NCBI RefSeq assembly: GCF_001280305.1
Contig: NZ_CP012623.1
Coordinates: 3,038,001 to 3,102,000, forward strand
DNA length: 64,000 nt
Reading direction: 5' to 3'
Origin: Hymenobacter sp. DG25A
Lineage (GTDB): Bacteria; Bacteroidota; Bacteroidia; Cytophagales; Hymenobacteraceae
The position numbers were made by a program, and so were the translations under genes. The notes under the pieces are model-generated. The model saw nothing but the letters and a program-made list of their open reading frames with translations, had not been told where the DNA came from and searched no databases. Positions 1 through 7,767 of this stretch are shown piece after piece; position 1 is the stretch's first letter; every line of letters starts with the position of its first letter.

Positions 1-47
1 AAGCATCTGCCTATAACCTATGCGGCTCCTTGCAGTTTAAGCCCTGT

Positions 48-1049
48 ATGAGTGCTATTGAACTTTCAGAAACCACCGCTTCTTTTGACGTGGTTATTAT
101 TGGGGCCGGGCCGGTGGGACTGGCCTGCGCCATTGAGGCCAAGCGGCGCGGCTTTACTGTGTGCGTGGTAGATAAAGGCGCGCTGGTAAACTCCCTGGTG
201 GGCTACCCCACCAACATGGAGTTCTTCTCCACACCCGAGCTGCTCGAAATTGGCGGCTACCCCTTTCCCACCTCGCATTACAAACCCCTGCGCGAAGACG
301 CCCTGGACTACTACCACCGCGTAGCCAGTTCTGAAAAAATTCCCCTGCGCCTCTACGAGGCAGTAGCCGGGCTGGAAGGCGAGCCAGGCCGGTATGAAGT
401 AGTCACGGAGAAAGGCCGCATAGCCTGCGCCGCTGTGATAATAGCTACTGGCTTTTATGATATTCCCAACTACCTGAACGTGCCCGGCGAAGACCTGCCG
501 CACGTGAGTCACTACTACAAAGAGCCCTACGCCCACGTGGGCCAGCCGGTGGTGGTTATCGGGGCCAAAAACTCCTCGGCCAAAGCCGCCCTTCAGCTGC
601 TGCGCGCCGGAGCCGAGGTGACTATGGTAGTGCGGGGGGCCGAGGTAAGCGAGTCAGTGAAATACTGGATCCGGCCTGATTTGCTGAACCGCATTGCCGA
701 AGGCCGCATTAAGGCCCATTTCAGCAGCAGTGTGCAGCGCGTTACCCCTGATGCCGTGGAGATACTCACCCCGGAAGGCCCGCTTACTCTGCCTACCAGC
801 CACGTATATGCCCTCACCGGCTACCGCCCCAACTACGCGCTGCTGGCCGCCCTGGGCATTACCACCCGCGACGATGCCGCGTGCACACCCTGGCACAACT
901 CCGATACCTTTGAAACCAACCGCCCGGGCGTATACCTGGCGGGCACCGTGTGCGGCGGCCTGAACACCAGCCGCTGGTTTATTGAAAACGGCCGCCACCA
1001 TGCGGCCGTTATTGCCGCGCACATTTCTCCGGTTTGCACGGCGGGGTAA
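48..1049 (+). CDS. ypdA: YpdA-family bacillithiol disulfide reductase (FAD/NADPH)
   Basis: This 333-residue flavoprotein resembles YpdA (Bdr), the NADPH-dependent enzyme that reduces bacillithiol disulfide in the cytoplasm. An N-terminal Rossmann motif GAGPVG (residues 19-24) should bind FAD. A second nucleotide motif around residues 172-178 (GAKNSSA, in the style of YpdA rather than GxGxxG) should bind NADPH. The C-terminal part has the usual flavoprotein segment ending in a GVYLAGT-type motif. I see no CxxC redox pair, which fits YpdA and argues against thioredoxin reductase. The ATG at 48 is preferred to a TTG at 30 because it starts just before the first beta-strand. The gene stands alone and ends at a bidirectional hairpin. 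The assignment is firm at family level; the substrate is inferred from the family. Confidence 0.87.
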   Translation: MSAIELSETTASFDVVIIGAGPVGLACAIEAKRRGFTVCVVDKGALVNSLVGYPTNMEFFSTPELLEIGGYPFPTSHYKPLREDALDYYHRVASSEKIPLRLYEAVAGLEGEPGRYEVVTEKGRIACAAVIIATGFYDIPNYLNVPGEDLPHVSHYYKEPYAHVGQPVVVIGAKNSSAKAALQLLRAGAEVTMVVRGAEVSESVKYWIRPDLLNRIAEGRIKAHFSSSVQRVTPDAVEILTPEGPLTLPTSHVYALTGYRPNYALLAALGITTRDDAACTPWHNSDTFETNRPGVYLAGTVCGGLNTSRWFIENGRHHAAVIAAHISPVCTAG

Positions 1050-1062
1050 CACTGGCAATACA

Positions 1063-1096
1063 AAAGCCCGTTCTTCCTAAGGGAAAAACGGGCTTT
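1063..1096. terminator. Bidirectional terminator between ypdA and a convergent lipoprotein gene
   Basis: A 10-bp perfect stem (AAAGCCCGTT / AACGGGCTTT) closes a 14-nt loop and carries A and T runs on its two sides. It lies between the convergent stops at 1049 and 1125 and probably serves both genes. Confidence 0.85.
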
Positions 1097-1124
1097 ACAG
1101 TAGCACTATAACTTATTCCAGCCG

Positions 1125-1733
1125 TTAGAAAGCAGCGTAAGTAAGCGTGTAAGTCAGAGTCGTTTCCTGACCCGTATCCGGATCAACTTCTTTCTCCGTG
1201 TATTTCTGAATCATGGTAGTCGCCGTCAGCTCCACCAGATCAACCGTGTAGGAATCCCCACCGCCAATCTCAGAAATTTTCAACTTGGTTTCGTCAGATT
1301 CGAAGTTCCATGCTACTTTCTGTGTCTGCGGGTCGCTTGCCATATCATCACACTTAGTAGCTCCTTGGTCGAGGATAGCGGTTTTGTCTGTGCTGAACTT
1401 CTCGAAATCATCCTTCTGGCACGGCTCCATATCAGCGAAAATGTCCTGAGAATAGGTGCTTGAACCCGAAGTCAACGACCCAACGGCAGCTGACAAACGC
1501 CAGTTCTTAGCTGTCAGCAATTCCGTTTTTGTCTTCGGCTTGTTGTCATCATTATCCTTCTTACAAGCCGTGAAGGAGCCTACGAATAGCAGGGCAATAA
1601 ACAGGCGGAAAATGGGTTTTATGCGAATAAATGAAAGAGTAAATAAGTGGTCTGTAAATGCCTGCTGATAGAACCGGCGCAAAGTATGGCACAAGTATAG
1701 TCTTTCCGGCTTACTTCTGGCTGGAAAATACAT
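1125..1733 (-). CDS. Small lipoprotein, lipocalin-like, start uncertain
   Basis: A hydrophobic stretch ends in a lipobox (VGSFTAC) followed by a charged KKDNDD linker, so the product is a probable lipoprotein. About 125 residues follow, with a pattern TAKNWRLSAAVG...CQKDD...F that resembles the lipocalin-like (DUF4923/DUF5004-type) lipoproteins of Bacteroidota. The start is unresolved. The only in-frame ATG is at 1733, and it lies inside the terminator hairpin of the upstream gene, leaving an implausibly long segment before the signal peptide. In-frame TTG codons exist (for example at 1682), and the signal peptide itself begins near 1628 with ATT. A TACTTTGC promoter-like box at about 1679-1686 would also favour a start nearer 1630-1680. 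Function is unknown. Confidence 0.7.
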   Translation of the reverse strand: MYFPARSKPERLYLCHTLRRFYQQAFTDHLFTLSFIRIKPIFRLFIALLFVGSFTACKKDNDDNKPKTKTELLTAKNWRLSAAVGSLTSGSSTYSQDIFADMEPCQKDDFEKFSTDKTAILDQGATKCDDMASDPQTQKVAWNFESDETKLKISEIGGGDSYTVDLVELTATTMIQKYTEKEVDPDTGQETTLTYTLTYAAF

Positions 1734-1767
1734 AAAAAAGGCCCCCTGCTGGCAGGGAGCCTTTTTT
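1734..1767 (-). terminator. Terminator of the SGNH hydrolase gene
   Basis: A 16-bp stem with one G-T-type mismatch (AAAAAAGG... / ...CCTTTTTT) lies directly downstream of the minus-strand stop at 1788. It separates the FadL-SGNH pair from the next minus-strand lipoprotein. Confidence 0.85.
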
Positions 1768-1787
1768 ATTGGGGTGTTTAGGAACAC

Positions 1788-3155
1788 CTAGGGGAACGTT
1801 ACGCCACTGTAGGCATTAGGATCTACCTGAGGTACCGAAGCATTGTAAGTCTGGTTGATTACCCGGATGAACTCATTGGCTACCACGGCATAACCGCGGG
1901 ACGTAGGGTGCACACCGTCCAGCGAGAACAGGTTACCAGCAATGTAAGCCGTGGTATTGTTCACGGCATTTACGGCGTAGCCATTGTTCACAATAGTGGA
2001 GAAGAAGGCGTTCATATCCACCACCGGCTGCTTGTACTGACGGGCTGACTTTGCAATGATAGAGTTCAGCTGAGCCGTGCGGGAGTTAATAGCACTAATC
2101 TCGTCCGCATCCAGCACATACTGGCTGGGCAGCGGGTTGCTCATCGTGGGCGCGTAGCCTACCCCAACCGGGAAGGGATTAGTAGCCGGATCAGCAGAAG
2201 GCGTACCGATAACAGCGCTGGAGGTCAGCACCAGCAAATCGGTGGGCAGTGCTGCGCGAACTTCCCCTTTGCCCGTGGTAATAAACAGGCCGGCAGTGGA
2301 AGCATTGGGCAGATTAGGATTGGCTTTGATGCTGGCGTTGATAGCCGCTACCCGTACCGTAGTGAAGTAAGGCAAGGCCGATACCGCAGGAATATTGGCC
2401 ACGGCACCTTTTACCGTACCATTCTTGGAGATGGTAGCCAGCAGTGCGCGGTAACCAATGCCAAAGCGGGTTGTATCGGTCATGGCGCTGAACGGGTTGG
2501 TAGCACTGGCCACGCCACCAGCGGTGGCATAGGTCAGTACATCGTTGCTGCCCAGCCACATGGTGAAGAACGTGGGGCTGGCTTGGCCGATGTACGTCAG
2601 GTAATCCGTAGAAGGAGCCTCGGCCGCGGGGAGCAAACGGTTGAAGAAGGGGTTGATAACGCCGTAAGGAGCCAAACCACCCGTGAGAGCCGATACGCTG
2701 GAAAGAACCGAAATACCGGGTACCGCCAGGTTATTAGACTGGGCACCGGTGTAGGCGGCCAGCTGGTTCTGGCCGCTGGGGAGCGTAGCACCGGTGTAAG
2801 CCGTCTTATCGGTTACGTTTTCCAGCTTAGGCGTGCCATTGGCGTTGAAGCCGGTGAAGCGCAGGAAGCCGCTGCCGTTCTCCTGGCCGGCGGCGAAAGC
2901 AGGCTGCACAAAGCTGCCACCACCTACTTTGGCAAACTGCTGGGCCAGAATAGCGGGGTAAGACAGCGCCTGCGAGGCGTTGGACAAACCACCATTGGAG
3001 TAACCGGCCGTGAGGGAGTTACCTACGGCTACATATTTCGAGAAGTCGGCGGAGCCTTTATCTGATTTGGGAGCTTCCAGCTCAGGCTGGCAACCGCCCA
3101 GCACCAGACCCAGCAATGCCAGGCCCGGCAGTGATTTTTTAAACAGAGTAATCAT
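1788..3155 (-). CDS. SGNH/GDSL-family esterase lipoprotein
   Basis: A 455-residue lipoprotein: signal peptide with lipobox GLVLGGC (Cys22), then an SGNH-hydrolase fold. Block I is GNSLTAG with the likely nucleophile Ser47. Block III has the GSND motif (WLGSNDVL). Block V is DGVHPT near residue 415, giving the catalytic Asp and His. The family cleaves ester bonds of lipids or acylated sugars, and here it would sit in the outer membrane or periplasm. Its start is 21 bp downstream of the FadL-type porin stop, so the two are almost certainly one operon. That suggests the esterase processes a hydrophobic ester whose product the porin imports, which is inference. Insertions between the blocks make it longer than a minimal SGNH enzyme. 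Confidence 0.85.
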   Translation of the reverse strand: MITLFKKSLPGLALLGLVLGGCQPELEAPKSDKGSADFSKYVAVGNSLTAGYSNGGLSNASQALSYPAILAQQFAKVGGGSFVQPAFAAGQENGSGFLRFTGFNANGTPKLENVTDKTAYTGATLPSGQNQLAAYTGAQSNNLAVPGISVLSSVSALTGGLAPYGVINPFFNRLLPAAEAPSTDYLTYIGQASPTFFTMWLGSNDVLTYATAGGVASATNPFSAMTDTTRFGIGYRALLATISKNGTVKGAVANIPAVSALPYFTTVRVAAINASIKANPNLPNASTAGLFITTGKGEVRAALPTDLLVLTSSAVIGTPSADPATNPFPVGVGYAPTMSNPLPSQYVLDADEISAINSRTAQLNSIIAKSARQYKQPVVDMNAFFSTIVNNGYAVNAVNNTTAYIAGNLFSLDGVHPTSRGYAVVANEFIRVINQTYNASVPQVDPNAYSGVTFP

Positions 3156-3176
3156 CGGAGTCAGAGAAGTAGACGC

Positions 3177-4436
3177 TTAGAAAGTGTAGTTGAGGCCAAT
3201 ACCGGGAATTACAATCTGCGTTTTGTAAGTGCCTGCTACCCGGTCAGTCGTCTTATTGTTCAGCAGATCCTGCTGGGTCTGCGTGCGCTTCATCAGGCTG
3301 ATGAACTGAGTAGAGACGTCTACTGAGAAATGCTCGCCTGCTTTGTAGGAAACACCCGCGGTAGCCCCAATACGGTCAGCGTCCGGCGTTTCCGGCGACA
3401 CGTAGCCATCTTTCACCGGCGACATATCATACGAACCACCGGCCCGCACCGTGAGAACGTCGGTCAGCTTGTACTGGCCACCCAAGCGCAGGGTAAGCGC
3501 ATCCTGGTAGAAGCGCTTGGATGTGCTGCTGGTAGCGCCGCCCACGGGCCCGTTGAAGGTGAAATCGAGGCTGCGGTATTTGCTCCACTGCACGTGGTTT
3601 ACGTCCACGGCTATCGTCAGCTTCTCGGTGGGCATTACTCCAATACCGATAGTGGTAGTAGCGGGCAACGGAATGGTTACATCGAACTCCGTTCCGGAGA
3701 AGCTAGCCTTGGCCGATGCCGGCAGGTTAGTTAAAGTTACGTCGCCGCCTTTCACGGTAGCATCAATCTTGGAGCGGTAGGAAACCCCCACGCTCAACTT
3801 GTCTGAAGGCTTGAAGAAAACGCCGGCATTAAAGCCCACTTTATTCTCGGCCTTGCCATCCAGCTCCACGTGGCCATACTCGCCCTGGGCGTTGGTCACG
3901 GGAACATCGCGCTGCAGGTTTACTGAGCCATAGGCCAGAACGGCCACGCCTACACCAACACTCAGCTGATCCGTTAAGGCAAAGCTCACGGTAGGCTGCA
4001 CGAAAACGGACTTCAGATCAATATCGGTCAGGGAGAAACGGCCTTCCCAGCCATCGGCGTAGCGTAGGTTGCTGCCAAAGGGCGTGTACACGGCAATACC
4101 CGCTTTCCACTTGCCTTCTGCCGGGCCAAAGCCGGCAAACAGGCTGAAGGGGTTTACCACAGAGTTACGCAGGGTACGCTCCTCGCCACCAAACTCGGCG
4201 CGGAAAGCCTGCCGGGCAAAAGTGGCGTTTGCGCCCATTTGTACGCCCCGCTCCCGCACCATGGCCAGGGCGCCGGGGTTATAGAACATGGATGCCTGGT
4301 CAAGCGCTAAGCCCGTGCCCACGCCGCCCATACCATTGTTTTTGATGCCGGCCAGCGACACCTGAAATCCGCCAGCGGAGGCAGCGGTTGCCGCCAGCAT
4401 GGCACTACCTACGAGAAGTAGAGATTTTACATTCAT
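3177..4436 (-). CDS. OmpP1/FadL-family outer-membrane transporter
   Basis: A 419-residue beta-barrel protein with a signal peptide ending ATAASA. The mature N terminus begins GGFQVSLAGIKNNGMGGVGTG, the hallmark plug region of OmpP1/FadL proteins that carry hydrophobic compounds through the outer membrane. Alternating beta-strand patterns continue to a terminal Phe (GLNYTF), the usual barrel-assembly signal. The ATG at 4436 is chosen because the signal peptide begins there; an upstream extension to 4532 is AT-rich leader. It is followed after 21 bp by the SGNH esterase lipoprotein, implying a shared lipid or ester substrate. The substrate cannot be deduced from sequence. Confidence 0.9.
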   Translation of the reverse strand: MNVKSLLLVGSAMLAATAASAGGFQVSLAGIKNNGMGGVGTGLALDQASMFYNPGALAMVRERGVQMGANATFARQAFRAEFGGEERTLRNSVVNPFSLFAGFGPAEGKWKAGIAVYTPFGSNLRYADGWEGRFSLTDIDLKSVFVQPTVSFALTDQLSVGVGVAVLAYGSVNLQRDVPVTNAQGEYGHVELDGKAENKVGFNAGVFFKPSDKLSVGVSYRSKIDATVKGGDVTLTNLPASAKASFSGTEFDVTIPLPATTTIGIGVMPTEKLTIAVDVNHVQWSKYRSLDFTFNGPVGGATSSTSKRFYQDALTLRLGGQYKLTDVLTVRAGGSYDMSPVKDGYVSPETPDADRIGATAGVSYKAGEHFSVDVSTQFISLMKRTQTQQDLLNNKTTDRVAGTYKTQIVIPGIGLNYTF

Positions 4437-4592
4437 ACAAGAAAAATGTGGGTTGGGATAGTTGGGACTAAATGTAGGGAGAAAAAACGTTCGATTAGTC
4501 GGCGTGCCTACCATTTTACCGGCGCACAGCAACGCGGGCCACCAATTTGGCTGCTAGTATGCAAAAAATTGGGCTTTGGCCCTAAGAAGGGA

Positions 4593-5411
4593 TTATTCCG
4601 GCTGGTGCTCTTTCACCTGGCGGCTGGGCAGGTGCAGGCGCTGGCCCGCCACCAGCAGGTGCACGCGCAGGTCCAGCCCGCTAACCGGCTCGCCGCGCCC
4701 AATGCGGCCCAAGTTGTTGCCGCGCTGCCGGGAGCCATCTACCACCATCACCACCCCGTCGCCGAACACTTCGGCCTCAATGCCTCCCCGGATAATGAGG
4801 CCGGTTTCCTCAGAAAGGCCCAGCCCCAGGCACATGGGGTGGGCCAGCACGGCATGCGCCAGCCGCCCAAAGCGGCCCCGTTCCACAAAATGCTGATCAA
4901 TGAGCAGCTTAGGCAGCAGCTCCAGCCCGGGCACGGTTTTAATGCCGCCTTTGCGCAGGGCCCGCCAGCCATAGCCATCTACCAGCATAAAATCGGAGAG
5001 CACGGCGGCGCCGGCACTGGTACCGGCAACAATAAAGTCGGCCTCCGTGCGGAAGCGCTCCTGCAGCTGGCGCAAAAACTCGGTGCCGTGCAAAAACTGC
5101 ACAATGCGCTCCTGGTCGCCGCCGGTGAAAAACACCACTTTGGTACGCGCCAGCCGCCGGAGCGTGGCCGGGGCATCGGCCGGGTGGTGCTCGTCAATGT
5201 GCAGGTGGTGGGAGGTCACGCAGCCCAGGTCGCGCAGGGCCTGCTCATAGGCCCTGGCCGAATCCAGGGGCTCACTGGAAGCCGTGGTAATTATCTCAAT
5301 AGGAGCCTCTCGATGGGGCAGCAGGTCGCAGAGCAGGGACAGCAGCACGTCATCGTCGCCGCCGCCAAGGGCGATGAGCGTACCAAGTGCAGAACCGGAT
5401 AACTGGGTCAT
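4593..5411 (-). CDS. Cyanophycinase-like serine peptidase (family S51)
   Basis: A 272-residue cytoplasmic peptidase of family S51. Visible motifs are FTGGDQ (residues 95-100), the nucleophile elbow GTSAGAA with Ser132, and DQHF (residues 172-175), as in cyanophycinase CphB, which releases beta-Asp-Arg dipeptides from cyanophycin. The length matches CphB. No cyanophycin synthetase (CphA) or isoaspartyl dipeptidase lies in the window, so a wider role in dipeptide or polymer turnover is possible. ATG at 5411. The gene is monocistronic here, 156 bp downstream of the divergent start region of the FadL gene. Confidence 0.85.
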   Translation of the reverse strand: MTQLSGSALGTLIALGGGDDDVLLSLLCDLLPHREAPIEIITTASSEPLDSARAYEQALRDLGCVTSHHLHIDEHHPADAPATLRRLARTKVVFFTGGDQERIVQFLHGTEFLRQLQERFRTEADFIVAGTSAGAAVLSDFMLVDGYGWRALRKGGIKTVPGLELLPKLLIDQHFVERGRFGRLAHAVLAHPMCLGLGLSEETGLIIRGGIEAEVFGDGVVMVVDGSRQRGNNLGRIGRGEPVSGLDLRVHLLVAGQRLHLPSRQVKEHQPE

Positions 5412-5601
5412 AGAACGTAGAGCGCAACAGCAACAACGGGTCTCCGTTGCCCGGCTGCTACCCCGAAAGTAGTAGGCCTGTACGCAAAACCACTACCGGC
5501 AGCCAGGGCCCTTGGCAGGACACCGACCGGGCATAGGGGAAATAACCCATTTTACTGGTCGAAATTTCGGGCGGCAATGCGGGTTAGCCGCCAGTTTATC
5601 C

Positions 5602-5610
5602 TAATTTTGC
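5602..5610 (+). promoter_or_regulatory. Bacteroidota -7 promoter box upstream of mgtE
   Basis: TAATTTTGC matches the TAnnTTTG -7 consensus exactly and lies 57 bp before the mgtE ATG. No convincing -33 TTTG was found 19-21 bp upstream, so the call rests on the -7 box alone. Confidence 0.45.
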
Positions 5611-5666
5611 AGGCCGATTTTCACCTCAACCTGCTTGCCTAGCGAAGCACTAGCTCCCTCAGTCCG

Positions 5667-7055
5667 ATGATTCAGCAGCACCCCACCGCGGAAACCATCA
5701 CGTCCCTGATTCAGGAGGGCGAATTCTTTAAGCTGAAGGAGGTTCTCAAGCAGTTTGAGCCGGCCGAGCTGGTAGAGCTGCTGGAGAAGGAAGAGGAGCG
5801 CGAACAGCTGATTATTTTCCGGCTGCTGCCCCTCACGCTGGCCACCGAGGTATTCGAGTATCTGGACCTGGATATTCAGCGCCACTTTCTGGCCAACCTC
5901 TCTCAGGAGAAAATTGCCGACATCCTCAATGAGATGTCGCCCGATGACCGGACGGCCCTGCTGGAGTTCCTGCCCGATGACTTTGTAAAGGAGCTGATCC
6001 AGACCCTGTCGGAGTCGGAGCGCAAGGTAACGCTGGAGCTGCTGGGCTACCCCGAGTACAGCGTGGGCCGCCTGATGACGCCCGACTACATTGCCATTCG
6101 GGAAAACTGGACGGTGCAGCAGGTGCTGGACTACATCCGCCGCCACGGCGGGCAGTCCGAAACCATCAGCGTGCTCTACGTTACGGATAACCGGGGCGTG
6201 CTGATTGATGATATCCGCATCCGGCAGCTGCTGCTGGCCGAGCCGGATAGCCGCGTGAGCGAACTGATGGACCGCCGCTACGTGAGCCTGCAGGCCATGC
6301 AGGACCAGGAAGCGGCCATTGACGTGTTCCGCAAAAACGACCGGGTGGCCCTGCCCGTGGTGAACGACGAAGGCGTGCTGTTCGGCATCGTGACCATTGA
6401 TGATATCCTCGACATCCGGGAAGAAGAAGATACCGAGGACATTCAGAAGCTGGGGGGCTCCGAGGCCCTGGACGAGCCGTACTTGGCCACTTCCATCTGG
6501 AACATGGTGAAAAAGCGGGCCGGCTGGCTGGTTATCCTGCTGATTGGTGAGATGCTGACGACCTCCGCCATGCACCATTTTGAGGATGACCTGCAGAAAG
6601 CCGCCGTGCTGGGCCTGTTTATTCCCCTCATTATCTCGGCCGGCGGCAATGCCGGCTCCCAGGCTACGTCTCTTATTATCCGGGCCATGAGCCTGGGCGA
6701 GTTCACCCTCTCCGACTGGTGGCTGGTTATGCGGCGCGAGTTGATTTCGGGGCTGCTGCTGGGCGGTATTCTGGGCGTGGTAGGCTCCCTGCGCATTATC
6801 CTGTGGGCCAACTACATCGACCCCGGCTATTTTGGCCCCTACTGGCTGCTGATTGCCGTTACGGTGGGCTTCTCGCTGCTGGGCATTGTACTGTGGGGGG
6901 CGCTATCGGGGGCAATGCTGCCCATGCTGCTCAAGCGCCTGGGCCTGGACCCCGCTACTTCCTCCGCGCCTTTTGTAGCTACCCTGGTAGACGTAACCGG
7001 GCTGATTATCTACTTCTCCGTGGCTACCATGGTGCTGCGCGGCACCCTGCTGTAA
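5667..7055 (+). CDS. mgtE: MgtE magnesium transporter
   Basis: A 462-residue protein of normal MgtE length. Residues 1 to about 130 form the acidic superhelical MgtE_N domain (LEFLPDDF...). A CBS pair spans about 135-255 (RLMTPDYIAI, SELMDRRYVSL, ALPVVNDEG). A connecting helix leads to a five-helix transmembrane domain from about 290. The pore-region motif GGNAGSQA is intact. Family knowledge: a Mg2+-gated homodimeric channel in the inner membrane, closed when the cytoplasmic domain binds Mg2+. ATG at 5667. It is a single gene, convergent with arfB 16 bp downstream. I see no Mg2+ riboswitch in the short leader. Confidence 0.95.
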   Translation: MIQQHPTAETITSLIQEGEFFKLKEVLKQFEPAELVELLEKEEEREQLIIFRLLPLTLATEVFEYLDLDIQRHFLANLSQEKIADILNEMSPDDRTALLEFLPDDFVKELIQTLSESERKVTLELLGYPEYSVGRLMTPDYIAIRENWTVQQVLDYIRRHGGQSETISVLYVTDNRGVLIDDIRIRQLLLAEPDSRVSELMDRRYVSLQAMQDQEAAIDVFRKNDRVALPVVNDEGVLFGIVTIDDILDIREEEDTEDIQKLGGSEALDEPYLATSIWNMVKKRAGWLVILLIGEMLTTSAMHHFEDDLQKAAVLGLFIPLIISAGGNAGSQATSLIIRAMSLGEFTLSDWWLVMRRELISGLLLGGILGVVGSLRIILWANYIDPGYFGPYWLLIAVTVGFSLLGIVLWGALSGAMLPMLLKRLGLDPATSSAPFVATLVDVTGLIIYFSVATMVLRGTLL

Positions 7056-7071
7056 CGGGCCGGGCCGGGCG

Positions 7072-7485
7072 TTAAAAGTCCAGGCCACCCTTGCCGCGGT
7101 TAGCCTTTTTGGTGCTGTGCTTTTTCTTGGACTCCAGGCGTTGGCGCACGGCTCCTTTGCTGGGCTTGGTGGCCTTGCGGGCTTTGGGCTTGTGCAGGGC
7201 CTTCAGTAGCAGCTGATGAAACTTCTGCAGGGCAATTTCCTTGTTGCGCAGCTGGCTGCGGTCTTCCTGCGCTACTACCAGCAGCAAACCCTCCGCCGTA
7301 AGCTGCTTGGCCAGCTTCGTGAGCAGCACTTCTTTCTGCTCGTCGCTGAGCAGTTGGGAATCGGCTACATGAAAGCGCAGCTCTACCCTGGACTCTACCT
7401 TGTTCACGTTTTGTCCGCCCGGCCCGCTGCTGCGGCTGGTTTGAAATTGAATTTCGGGCAGAAAAGCATCGGCAGCAGGCAGCAT
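7072..7485 (-). CDS. arfB: ArfB-type alternative ribosome-rescue peptidyl-tRNA hydrolase
   Basis: A 137-residue protein with a class I release-factor domain but no codon-recognition domain. The motif SSGPGGQNVNK places GGQ at residues 23-25. A basic tail ending KKANRGKGGLDF is the part that, in ArfB/YaeJ, enters the empty mRNA channel of stalled ribosomes. The role is hydrolysis of peptidyl-tRNA on non-stop ribosomes. The ATG at 7485 gives the usual length; the upstream GTG at 7548 adds a Cys/Pro-rich stretch atypical of the family. Convergent with mgtE. Confidence 0.93.
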   Translation of the reverse strand: MLPAADAFLPEIQFQTSRSSGPGGQNVNKVESRVELRFHVADSQLLSDEQKEVLLTKLAKQLTAEGLLLVVAQEDRSQLRNKEIALQKFHQLLLKALHKPKARKATKPSKGAVRQRLESKKKHSTKKANRGKGGLDF

Positions 7486-7707
7486 GGGTAAGCAGAGTAA
7501 AGCAGGGAATAGCGGCGGCAAGTAGCACCAAACTGCGCATACCGGCACTACGGCAATATAGTTCGCCTATTTCTCTCCTACCGTAAGCCGGCTTTTGCCA
7601 GGCGGCACTTCAGAATTCAAGTATAAGGTTGAGGCGAAAGTATTTGGCTGGTGCCCGGCGGCGCTGCCAGCCGAGTGCCGGCGCATTGCAACCTGCGCGG
7701 CAGGCTC

Positions 7708-7739
7708 TTGTCTTATGTCCCGGCGCCGCTCTATCTTCG
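7708..7739 (+). promoter_or_regulatory. Promoter of the M13 peptidase gene
   Basis: TTG at 7708-7710, a 21-bp spacer, then TATCTTCG at 7732-7739, one base off the TAnnTTTG -7 consensus. The expected transcription start is about 20 nt before the ATG at 7768, which supports that start codon over the ATG at 7651. Confidence 0.5.
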
Positions 7740-7767
7740 TCGCACTCAACCTTCTCCTCTGTTCTGC

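Noticed and set aside
5520..5666. Magnesium riboswitch upstream of mgtE
   Set aside because: The leader after the -7 box is only about 50 nt and shows no long paired region of the M-box type.
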